Assembly (NCBI RefSeq): GCF_003344785.1
Contig: NZ_QPMK01000010.1
Location: 1-64,000, forward strand
DNA length: 64,000 nt
Direction of reading: 5' to 3'
DNA from: Thalassococcus profundi
Lineage (GTDB): Bacteria > Pseudomonadota > Alphaproteobacteria > Rhodobacterales > Rhodobacteraceae
The translations under genes were made by a program, and so were the position numbers. Positions 11,401 to 23,400 of this stretch are shown here, piece by piece; the stretch's first letter is position 1, and each line of letters starts with the position of its first letter. The notes beneath the pieces are model-generated. The model saw only the letters and a list, made by a program, of their open reading frames with translations, was not told where the DNA came from and searched no databases.

Positions 11401-14400
11401 GAAATAGTTGTCTGCAAAGCCGACGCCCTTCCAGTTGACGGGCTTGGGATCCTTGAAATCGGTGAAATCGAGCGTCGAGAACCCGAGGAAGGACGTGACC
11501 TTCTGCGCCTTGCCGAGCTTGTCGGCGAAATCGCTGGCCGCCTTGGCATAGCGGAAGGCTGCCACGGTCTGCGGCAGGGTGATCGGCGCGCTTGTCCCGA
11601 GGGACGTGACAGAGGCAGCCCCGTTAACCACACCGTAAGTGAAGAAGCCGACCGCCACGAGTTTCGACATGCTTTCGATCGCGCCGAGGAAGTCGTTTAT
11701 CGGCACTTTCATCTGCGGCTGCGGGTCGGCGTTGGGGTCGATGGTGGTGACGTGGATCTCGCCCAGCTTCTCCTCGCCTTCATTGACCAGAAGGCGTTGC
11801 AGGACCTCGGAGTTCACCACCGCGCCGCGATCCGCGCCGATGAAATGCAGCGGCGAGGCCAGAAGTCCGCTCAGGTGCTTGTTGTCGAGCCTGACCAGCT
11901 CGGCATAGAGCGCATCCGCCGCCGCTTCGGCAAAGCCGGTGTCGTTGACGCTGCTGGCATCGGTCCAGTCCATCACGATGGTGACGGTGGGATCGGTCGC
12001 AGGGTCGCCGCGCAGCACCGCGAAATCTCCCAGGGTGCCGTTGCCGGGCGAATAGAGCAGCAGCGCGCCCCTGGTCTGCTGCGCGATGTTGCGCGCCAGG
12101 TCGAACATGCTGGTCTCGTCCGCCTCGGGGCCTAAGTACGGCACCGAGAAACCATGCGTGACCACGGTGACGCCGGCATAGACCTGGCCATCGACCGGCA
12201 GCGGCGGGTCGATGACCAGGCTCGCGCTCTGCTTGTCGGTCTCATGGTGGTTGGTCGAGGCCTGAAGCACGGTCTCGACGCCCCAGAAATACTGCTGCCC
12301 GGCGGTCAGCACGGTGTCGCCCGGCAGGGTGACGGACATGATGCCGTTCTCGATCCGCTCCTCGATCTCGGCCCTGCTGAACGTGCGGGTGTAGATGCGG
12401 TTCCGGTTGCCGTCCACATCCGGCAGGTCAGGCGCCAGGATCGAGCTTTCGATGTATCCCAGCGCCTTCAGCGCATCCTTGTGATCCTGCGGCGTGTCGG
12501 TTTCGAACAGGCCGTTGCGCGCCCCGGCGACGGCGACGGTAAAGACGACCTCGGAAATCTGGTCGAGCTTGTCGAGCTTGAAATGGAAGGTCGGCTGCGG
12601 GTTGACGGCCCCGTTATAGCGCGGCAGCCGGATCGACCCGGTGCCGGCGGTGACGTCGAGCGGCCCGTCGAAGCCCGTGGGGGCCAGGTCGATGACCGAC
12701 CGTTTTTCGGCGACGCCGTTGGCGAAACCGCCGGTGACGATCGGCGCATAGGAGGACAGGAATCCGGGATAGGAGCCAAGGATGTCCTCTCCGAACGGGC
12801 CGAACCCGCCGATGCGGAAGAACCCGTGGGCGCCGCGCGCGTCGATCTCGCGGTTGAAGTCGTCGCGGAGGCCGCCGCCATAGAGCGCCTCGCCGCTCTG
12901 GTTCATGTCGTCGATCGGGTGATCGTAGAAGGCCGCGTCGCCGTCGGCCGTATCGAACAGGTTTTCGATCGCATCGACGTCATAGGCAAAGAGCAGCCCC
13001 AGCCGGCCGCCCGACATGATCAGGTACTTGCCATCCGGCGACAGGCCGATGTCGGTGCCCCAGCTTTTCGGAATGCCGCGGGTGGCGGCGACGATGCGGG
13101 CCTCGGCCTCGGTGCCCTGCTCGCCCGACACCGGGGACAGCAGGTTCTTGAGGATGGCGACGTTTGTCCCGGCCTGGTTGTTGCGGTAGCGCTCCACACT
13201 GCTGTTGTCGGTGAGGTTCGGGTTGCGGCTCGGGAACCGGACGTCGAAGCGGCGTTGCCCGATGACGAAGGCCGTCCTGCCGTCCTGCGAAAACACGATG
13301 TCGGTCGGATCGGCCACGTTGAACGGGTCGCGCTCGCCGTCGAAGTCGTCTTCCGCCGGGAACAGGAAGGGCACGGTCTTGTCCAGCCGCCAGCTGCCCG
13401 TCGCGTCGCGGGCCAGCACGACGATGCTGCCGGTGTAGTTGCCGGTGCCCAGCTGCGCACCGCTGTCCAGGATGACGGCCTTGGTCTGGTTGTCCTCGGT
13501 GGCGATGCGGGTCTGCACGCTGACCGGCCGCCGCAGCGATGTGTTGCCGCCGATGCTGCCCCCGGCGGTGAAGACCGGCTTGACCTCCCGTTCGGGGTCC
13601 GTGAAGACCGCAAGGTCGTAGACCGCCACCCGGCCCGTCACGTCGTTCCGGCCGGACGCGTTGCGGACCTGGGTCACCACGATCTGTTTGAAATCAGGGG
13701 TGAACGTCGCGCTGGTGATCCCCCACGGCACTTCGAGGGCGCGCGAGGCGACCCATTTGTGATAGGTGGACGGATCGTTCGGGTCGATGCCGATGACGTA
13801 GATCGTCCCGGTCACCGTATCGGTGGCATAGAGGAACTTGTCGGCCCGGTCGATGAACACCTCGCCGATACGTGCGCCTTCGATCTCGATGTAGTTGATG
13901 TTGGGGTCTTCGATCTTTTCGCCCGGCTGTCCGCCGGGTTTGTCGATCAGCTTGGGCACGTCGATCTGACGGTAGAGGACCGTGTCCACGACGGCGATGC
14001 CGCCCACGCCGGACAGCGACACATAGGCGCGGCTGCCATCGCTGGACAGCACGACCTTGTCGGGCCAGGTGCTTTGCGCGCCCTCGACCGGCGCGCCATC
14101 CGCATCCAGCGTGCCGATGGGGATGCGCGCGACCAGCGTCGGGCGGTTGCGATCGGGGATCGGATCGGGCTGATCCAGGACCTCTTCGCGCAGCACGACA
14201 AGCTGGTCGAAGCGCCGTCCGTTGGGATCGATCTCTGCCCCTTCGGGCTGCTCGATGCCCTGGGCGACGGCGACGAAGGTGTCGGTGCTGCGCCCGCGCA
14301 GGATCACCGCGTCCGAGAACCTCCAGTCGACGTCGTTATAGCCGCCCCCGACGGCCGAGCCGGTCGCATGTTTGGTCGGGCTGGGCGCCGCGGCGAAGGA

Positions 14401-17400
14401 CTGGAACTTGGTATCGGGGCGCACGACGCGCACGTCGCGCACCGCCACGTCGCGCGGCACCCGCACGGTGAGGATATCCTCGCCGCCCTCGGTCCGCTGC
14501 TCGGCCCGCACCGCGATGCCGGTCTGCACGGAGGCGCGCAGCACCGTATCCGCCGCCGCGTTGCCGGCCTCGAGCATCTTGGCGCGCAGCTCGTCCTCGT
14601 CGAAGTCGCCGAACACCACCCAGCTGGGCAGCGGATCGGCCCCGTCCGTGGGCGCCGCCAGCCGCAGGCCCCGCACCTCGAGCCGCGGATCGAACGCCCC
14701 CGATCCCTCGCCGCCGACCAGGATGGCATTGGTGGATGTGATCACCGGCTGCGTTCCCGCAATCGCAGCCGCGGCGGCGCTGCCGATCATCTTGACCACG
14801 AAATCGCCGATATCCGACGCCAGCTCGATCACCTTGTCGGCGATGAACTTGAGGTTGTCGGCGTTGAAGACGGTGGTGACCAGGTTGGAGACGCTGCGCG
14901 GCAGGCTGACCAGCATGTTGCCGCCGGCGTTGATCGCTCCCATGATCGTGCCGCCCAGCGGACCCGGCACCAGCGCCGTCGCCTGCACCGCGTCGCCCGC
15001 CGACTTGGCCGAGACCTGAACGCCGAAGCCAGTGGTCTGGACGTTGTCGTCGAGGCCCGCGACCATAAATTCTCCGGCCGCGCGGAACCCGTCCCAGGGC
15101 GGCGAGGTGGTGCGCGCGATGCCGCCGGCGCCGACGACGCCGGTTTCGACCTCCTGATACCCTTTGACCAGGCCCGTTTCCGTCACGAAGTCCGTCACCC
15201 GGTAGAAGGCGACGCGCGTCCCTTCGGAAAGGCCGGTGGGAATTGCCAGCTGCGCGGGGATCCGCATCGGCGCGTCGCCGGTATCGAGCCGGAATGCCGC
15301 CCCGAAGGTATAGCCCGCCTCTTCCGACGGCGGCGGCACGGCCAGGTCGTCGGCGCCGATCGTCTCGATCGTGACCTCGACATCGCGCGGCAGCGCGTCT
15401 TCGGCAATCGCGACCTGGTAACCCTCGGCGTTCTGCACGACGCCGCCTGCGGGGCCCACCGGCACCGCGTCGCCCACGACCGGCGCACGCACCTGCACCG
15501 GCACCAGCAGCTCGGTCGCGCGGTAGATCACCTGCACCACCGTCTCGCCCACGGCCTTGCCGATGATGCGCCCGTCCGGAGTGACCTCGACGATGTCGCC
15601 GTTGAGCACGTATTTGAGGACTTCGGACCCGCGCGTCGCGATCACGTTTTCCTCGAAGGCGTCGAAGAGCAGCAGCTGCCGGTCCGCCCCCGGCGTCACG
15701 ACGACCGCGTCCGGGTAGACGTCGGCGCCGTAGGTCACCAGCGCCTGGTCGTAGTCCGACAGCTTGCCGACCCGCACCACCGTCGCCGCCGTCACCGCGC
15801 CCCGTGCGGCGGTGAGCAGGCTGAACCCGTCGCCGCGTCCCTCGAGCTGTGCACCGCGCAGACCCGCGACCGCCGGATCGGCGAAATCGACGGTCACATA
15901 ACCTTCGGGCAGCGCCGCGGTCCCGCCGTCGGCAAAGGTGCCGGTGATGTCGAAGTCGACCCGCTGCCCGTCGGCGAGGTACGGCGCGCGGGTCGAGAAA
16001 TCGATCGATTCGAGCGCCGCGCCGCTGATGTCGATGGCCAGCGCCGTGCGCGCCGACTGCCGGTAGCCGTCGCTGGCGCGGACGATGACACGGCCCGGTG
16101 CGGTGCGCCCGGCCTCCGGAGTAAAGCGGATCGACCGTCCGTCGGCGGTCAGCGTCGCGGTGCCGCCGACCGCGCCCACGAGGTCGAAGAAGACCGGATC
16201 GCCTTCGCCGTCGCGGGCCATCGGCGCCAGCGGAATGACGATGGCAAGGTCGGTGTAGGTCTTCTGCCGCACCGGCGCGATCTCGGGCGCCTGGTTGGCC
16301 AGCAGGCCGAAGTTCTGCAGGAGCAGCGCCCGGTCGGCGGCATCCGCGTCGCCGTCGCCGTCGATATCGCGTGCGGCGGCATCCTGCGCGGCAAGGTCGG
16401 CGCCGTTCACCGTGCCGTCGCCATCGAGGTCACCGACCGCCGACACAGCGATCCTGTGGGTGGCCGCCGCGCCCGCCGTGACTTCGACGGCGAAGAGGCC
16501 GGCGGTCTCGACGGCGAAAATCGCCGTGGTCACACCTCCGGCGCGCTGCGTGCTCAGGGCCGACATGCCGCTCAGCGTGAGGCCCGCGGGCGCCGGCCCC
16601 TCGACCGTCACGGCGATCAGGACCCGCCCGCCCGCCGAGGCAAGCTCGGAGGCGCGCACCGCCACGGTCGCGGTCTCCGTCGCGCCGTTCGCAAGCGTGA
16701 CCTCGTGCGGCGCGGCTTCGGCCAGCACGCCGAAATCGTGGCGCGCGGACGCCCGGGTAACGCTGCCGTCGGCGGCATAGACATAGCGCGCGCCGCCCGC
16801 CCCGCTGGCGACGAGCAGCCGTCCGGCGCCTGTCGCCTCGTAGGCATAGGTCATGCGGCTGCCCGCGCCGCCGGCAAAGCTCAGCCGCCCGGTGTCGTCG
16901 TAAAGGTAGATGCGCCGCGATCCGTCCGGCAGCGACAGACCGGCGATCCCGCCCATCGGGTTCGTGACCACCTGCACCGTACTGCCGTCGGGGGCGATGA
17001 TGCCGCTGTCGGCGACGATCAGGCGCACGCCGTCGCGTTCGATCCCGGTGACGGAGCCCTGCCCGTCGGTGTGCCATTCGGTGCCGTCGGGCACGGTCAG
17101 CGTGAAGATGTCGCCGCCGCGTCCGAAGGGCGTGTAGGGCAGACCGGTCAGCACTGAATAAAGCCCGCCCTCGGCCTCGGCCAGCAACGGCGCGTGCAGG
17201 TCCAGCATGTAGCCTGCGACGCTGCTGTCGAAGCGCGCGACGGCGCGGTCGAGCCCGGCGATGCGCTGCGTGTCGATGCGCGCGGTAAAGACGACGCGGG
17301 TGCCGTCCGGCGCGGTCAGGTGGACCCGGTCGCCGTCGCGCAGCGCCCGGCCCGGATCGGCGGCGGGACCGGCATCGAGCGCGAGATCGGTCCAGCCGGC

Positions 17401-20400
17401 GCGCCAGCCGCGGCCGAAATCGCCCATGCGCCCGGCTTCGCGGGCGTCGTAGCTGCGGGTGAGGTCCAGGGTGATGCCGCCCAGGCTGACCTGCGCGTCG
17501 ACCTCGGTGCGGCGCAGCGGCGTGGTGGCCGGATCCGGCAGCACCTCGACCCGGCGTTCCAGAACCGAGGAGAGGCCGGCCACGTCCTCGGCCTCGATCC
17601 GCAGCGTGTAGAAGCCCGACGGCACCACCGCTCCGCCCAGCGAGCCCACCGTGCCGCCCGGTGCGACCGGCGCCGTGCCGCGGCCAAGCTCGGTCACCGC
17701 GCCGTCGCCGGCGATCAGCAACGTCCGCCAAGAGGCCAGGCTGGCATCCGCGATGCCCCCGGTCACGGTCCCCGGCGCCAGCACCGCGCCGTCGGCCAGG
17801 CCCAGCGACAGGACCGGCGCCGACCGGTCGGCGGCGTCGCGCACGGCGATCACCCGCTCGGTCCGCCCCACGCGCCCGTCGATATCGGTGACCTGGAGCA
17901 CGGCGGTGACCCGGCCCGGCGCATCGGGGGTGAACCGCGCGCGGTTGAGCGCGTCGAGCGACACCTCCTTGCCGTCGATCAGCAGCCGGTAGCCGGTCAC
18001 CGGCACAAAGCCCGACCCCGCGACCGACAGGGTCACCAGCTGCCCCGGTTCCGCCGGGAAGCGCGGGGTCACGTCGATCACCGCGATGGGCGGCACCGCC
18101 TCGCGGGTGACGCGCAACACCATGGTGCGCGCCTCTGTGTCGGTGCCGTCGAACGCCGTCACCCGCAGCACGCGGTCGCCCAGATCGCCCGGCTCCGGGG
18201 TGAAACGCAGCACGCCCGTCGCCGGATCGAAGCTTGCGGTGTCGGGCAGGTTCTCGACGCCGAGGACCACCGTGTCGTCGGCATCGGGATCGTCGGCGGA
18301 CAGCGTGATCTCGAGCGTTTCGCCCAGCACCACGGCGCGGTTCTGCAAAAGCAGCTCCGGCGCGCGGTTGCGGTTGAGCACGGTCAGGTCGATCTCCTGC
18401 TCGGTCTCGGCCCCGGCCACGTCGCGGGCGAGCACGCGGATCGTGTAGGTCCCCGCCTGGGCGAAACCGGGCGTCCAGCGGAATTCGCCGCTCACCGGGT
18501 CCAGCATGGCGCCGGGCGGCAGCGCCTCGACCGGCTCGAAGACGACGCCGTCGCCGTCCACGTCCCCGGCCAGCAGGCGGAATCCGAATTCCGCGCCCTC
18601 GCGACCGGTCTGCGGCGGGGTCTGCACGAAGACCGGCGCGCGGTTGGTGTTGGTCACCGTCAGGGTAATCGTCTCTTCGGCGCTGGTGTGGCCGTCGCTG
18701 ACGCGGATGGTGATGTCTTCGTAGACGCCCGCCTGGAAACTGTGCGGCGTGAAGCTGACCACGCCGGTCATCGGGTCGATGCGCGCGCCCTGCGGCAGGC
18801 CAGAGGCACTCCAGGTCAGCGGGTCGCCTTCGGGATCGGCCGCCGAGGGGGCGAGGTCGAGCGCGGCCAGTTCGGCCACGGTGACGTCGCCGATCGGTTG
18901 CAGGATCGGCCCGCCATTGGCGGCGCGCACCGTCACCGGCAGCACCAGCGTGTCGCTTTGCGCCGCCGAGGGATCGCCGGCGCCGGTGTCGGTCACGGAG
19001 AGCGTCAGCGTATGCGGTCCGATATCACCCGCGACCGGTGTCCAGCGCAGCACCGCGCGGCCGTATTGCGAGCCGGGCGCGATCACCGCTCCCGTGGGCA
19101 GACCGTCGATGGAAAAGGTCAGCGGATCGCGGTCGGCGTCGGTGGCCGTGAATTCATAGGCCAGCTCCTGCCCCGGCACGGCGACAAGGCCCGCGACCGG
19201 CGACAGGGCCGGGCCGAGGTTGGTCGCTTCGACAGACAGGATGAAGCTGCCCGCATCGCCTTGCGCAGCGGCGGCGCTGCCGTTGCCGTCATCCTCGACC
19301 TCGATGTCGATGCGCCAGTCGCCGCGGTCGATCTCTGCGGGCGACAGCCGCAGTACAGGGTCGCCGTCCTCGTCGAAGACCAGCGCGCCGAAGGGCGACG
19401 AGCCGTCGAGCGGGATCGGCGTCGGGTCGATGTCGATCTGGTCGGCACCCGCGGCGCGCGTGGCGGTCGCGGTAAAGCGCAGCGCGTTGCCGTCCGGGTC
19501 GACCGAGCTCAGCGGGATCTCGAGCGTCTCGCCGCCGGCGACGCTGCGGTTGGGCAGGTCGGGCAGTTCGGGCGGACGGTTGAGATCGTCCACGGTGATC
19601 GTGATGTCGATACTGCGGGTGGCCGCGATGCCGGTGTCGTCGCCGTCGTCGGTGACGGTCAGCCGCATCACGTAGGTGCCCGCATCGGCAAAGTCGGTGG
19701 CCCAGAGGAACACGCCCGTCTCGGCATCGTATTCGGCGCCCTCGGGCAGGCCCGAGAGCATGTAGCCGACCGATGGCCGCTGAGAGACTTCGTAAAACAG
19801 CAGGTCGCCGTTCTCGTCGCGCTCCGGTGGGACGAAATCGGGATTGTCCGGATCGAAGGCGTCGGTGCGGAACCGCAGCACCTGTCCTTCGGTCACGCGC
19901 CAGTCTTCGAGCCCGCCCAGCACCGGCGCACCGTTGGCATTGGCCACGTCGATTGTCAGGATCACGCGCGTGATGTTGACGCCATCGGTCACGTCCACGG
20001 GGATCGTGTACTGCCCCACCTGGGTAAAGCCGGGCGTCCAGGACAGCAGCCCGGTGGCGGGATCGAGCACCGCGCCCGCGGGCAGCACCGGCGCGCGGAA
20101 GCGCAGCGCCGCGCCTTCGGGATCGGTGGCGGTAAGCGGGATGCGCAGCGGATCGCCCTCGCGCGCCTCGATCAGGCGCGGCGCCGACACCACCGGTGCC
20201 GCGTTGCCGGGGCGCACGACGATGTCGAACCGGTGGGTCGTGTGCGCGGCGCCGTCGCTGGCGCCGATGGTGACGCCCTGGTAAAGGCCGCGCTGCCCGG
20301 CCTGCGGCACCCAGACCAGCTCCTGTGTCTCCTGGTCGAGATAGGCGCCCTCCGGCAGATTGTCGGCAAAGAGCAGCAGCAGGTCGAAATCCGGATCGAA

Positions 20401-23400
20401 GGCGAGGATCGGCAGGCGGAATTCCTCGCCCTCGGCCAGTTCGATGAGCGCATTGGGCGCCTCGAGCTCCGGCGCCGCGTTCAGGCCCTCGGCGATGGTG
20501 ATGGTCCAGGTCTCTTCGCCGAAACCGCCGGCGTCGTCGTAGGCGCGCACCACCACCGGCGTCTCGGGCAGGGCGTTGGGTCCGGGCGTCCATTCGATCA
20601 GCCCGGTTTCGGGGTCGAGCGTCATGCCCTCGGGCCCGCTGACCAGCACGAAGCCGATGGCGTCGCCTTCGAGATCCGCTGCGGTCAGCGTATGGGTGTA
20701 GGTCACGCCGACTTCGGCCTCGGTGGGGAAGTCGTTCGCGATCTGCGGCACCGTGTTGCTGCCCGGCAGGATGCGGACGCCGTGCGCGAAGGCGGCGCGC
20801 TGTCCGGCGCTCAGGATCAGCGACACCGCCTGCGCCGTCGCGGTTTCGCCGGGGCTGAGGATGCCGTCCTCGCCCAGATCGTCCGACAGGTCGATCAGCC
20901 AGATATCGCCCGACCGCACCCCGTTGAGCGGCGTGCCGCTGCCCGACGGATCGGAGGTGTCGAGCGTCAGCTGAACCGGCGCGCGCATCGGGCGGTTGCC
21001 GGTGTTGGTGACCACGACCTCGTAGGTGACGGCCCCGGTGGCGCGGTCGAAGCGGGTGTCGCGGTATTCGATCGACACGTTCGCCGTCACATCCTCGAGC
21101 CGGGTGAATTCCACCGTGTAGGACGCGCCCATGGCGACGCCGCGGGCGCTGCGCAGGTCGGCGCTCAGGGACATGGCGTAGACCCCGCGCGGCAGGCTGG
21201 CGAACCGCAGGCTCACCTCGCGGGTGGCGCTGTCATAGTCGATGGCGGTGATCGGCAGGATCTCGCCCTTGCCGTCGACGAAGGCGTAATTGGCGGGGTC
21301 CAGAACCGACCCCGGCCCGGTGGTCGCCATGTCGTCGTCGAAGCGCACCGAGAAGCCCGCGACCGGATCCGAGGTGATCTGCCCGTCGGTCAGGGAACTG
21401 GCGATGACCGCCGGTGCGTAGAGCGGGCGCAGCACGTCGATGCCCTGCCCGTGCGCGACCATGACCCGCCCGTCCGCCAGCGCCGCGATGCCTTCGCCGC
21501 GGATCGGCGCGGCGGCGATGGTGACGATCTGGTGGCTGGCCACGTCCACCGCAAAGAGCCGCGACAGCGCGCCCGTGGCGCCGCCCTCCTGCACGCTGGT
21601 GAGGATGGCCAGGCCGTCGAATTCGCTGCCCGCCGCCCCGAAGGTGATCGAATCCAGCGGCGCCGCGACTTCGGCCACCACCGACGCCCGGCCGCGGTCG
21701 TCGAAGCGCAGCACCCGGCCCCGATCGGGCCAGCTGGTGCCCCAGAGACTGCCGTCGGGCGCGATGGCGAGGTCGTCGACGCGGGTCGCGGAAAACGCGG
21801 TGAGCGCGCCGGTCTCGGGATCGAAGGTGGCGATGCCGTCGCCGGTCGAGACGTAGATCGTGCCGTTCTCCGCCACGGTCACCGACTGGGTGATGCCGTC
21901 GGCGGCGCGATTCAGGACGGCGCCGGTGTCGAGGTCCAGCTCGATCAGCGCGCCGCCGCCCGTGGTCGCCCAGACCCGTCCGTCGGGCCCCTGCGCCAAG
22001 TCGTAGACCGGCACGTCGAGCCGCGCGAAGGGCGCTTCGCCGCCCGCGCCTTGCGCATCGGCACGGTACAGCCAGGCGCGGTCAGGTCCGCCCGACCACA
22101 CCACGGTTCCGTCTGCGAGACCCAGCACGGCCAGTGCGCCGATGCCGCCCTGGCTGCCGGCGATGCTGTCGACGAATGCCTCGAAGGCGAAGGGTGCGAC
22201 CGCCGCCGAATAGGCGCCCGGCCGCAGCGGAGAGATGGTCGCCGGCACGCCTTCGAGCGCCTCGAGGAAGAGCGCGTTCTGCGGGGTCTCGGCCACGCCC
22301 TCGGCCGGCGGCAGCGGCGCCTCTTCGGTGGTCCCGGTCACCACGTCGCCGCCCAGGTCGACGGCCTCCTGGCTCAGGTCGCCCTGCCCGCTCAGCCCCG
22401 GCGGCACGGCGTCGCGGTTGCCCGCCAGGTCGCGCGCCAGCACCAGCACGTCGACCGTGGCACCGGCGGGGGCGGTGTAGACGAATTCGCCGGACGTGTT
22501 GGCGCGGTCGACGATGCGGAAATCGCCGCCGTCGAGCGACACGTAGATGTTGGCGTCGCGCACGCCGGACCCGCCGGCGTCGTCGACAGCCGTCCAGGTG
22601 ACACGGTAATCGTCGGTGCCGGGGATGCGGCGGGCGTCGTAGGTCGTGACCGGCGCGCCCTGGTCCAGACGGTAGCGGAAGGGCACCGTGTCCTCGGGCG
22701 CGGCGACGTCGAGGATCACGCGCGCCTCGGCACTGACAAGCGTGCCGGTCTCGGCCTCGGCACCGGCGTCGACGGTGTAGTGCACGGCACCGGCCTCTCC
22801 GGGCCGCAGCAGGCCCTCGGGGCCGTTGCCTTCGAGCAGTTCGCCCGTTTCGGGGTCGATGGCCTGCACCAGCCAGGTCGCGGTGCGGCTGTCGAGGTCG
22901 ATCCCGGCAGAAACCCGCAGCACGAAGCCGCGCGATCCGGTGAGGTCGATGTCGGTCTGGTAGACCAGCCGACCGTCGGGCACCGCGACACTCAGATCGC
23001 CAAGGGTCAGCCCGCCCAGCCGGAAGCTGCGGGCATCCAGCGCCTCGTCCAGCGTGGTGACGATCCGCAGCTCACGCGCGGGGCGCGGCGCGGCCTCGTC
23101 CAGGGCAAAGCCCACCTCGTGCGGCAGCGACGTGTCCGCCGGCACCCAGTTGTCGTCCCCGGCCCCCAGCGGCCCGCGCAGGTAGGACGTGCCCTCGCCT
23201 TCGGGCACACCGGCGATTTCGCGGAACCTGTCGAGGTCGAGCGCCTGCAGCGCCGGATCGGTGGCGTCCGAGCCGAAGTCCGGCAGGTCGACGGCGCCGA
23301 GGCCAAGCCAGGGCGAATAGACGTTGAAGGCGGTGAAGGTCGTGGGCCGCGTCAGGGCGCGGTCGAATTCCGAAAGCGCGGGCAACTCCGCCACCGGCAC

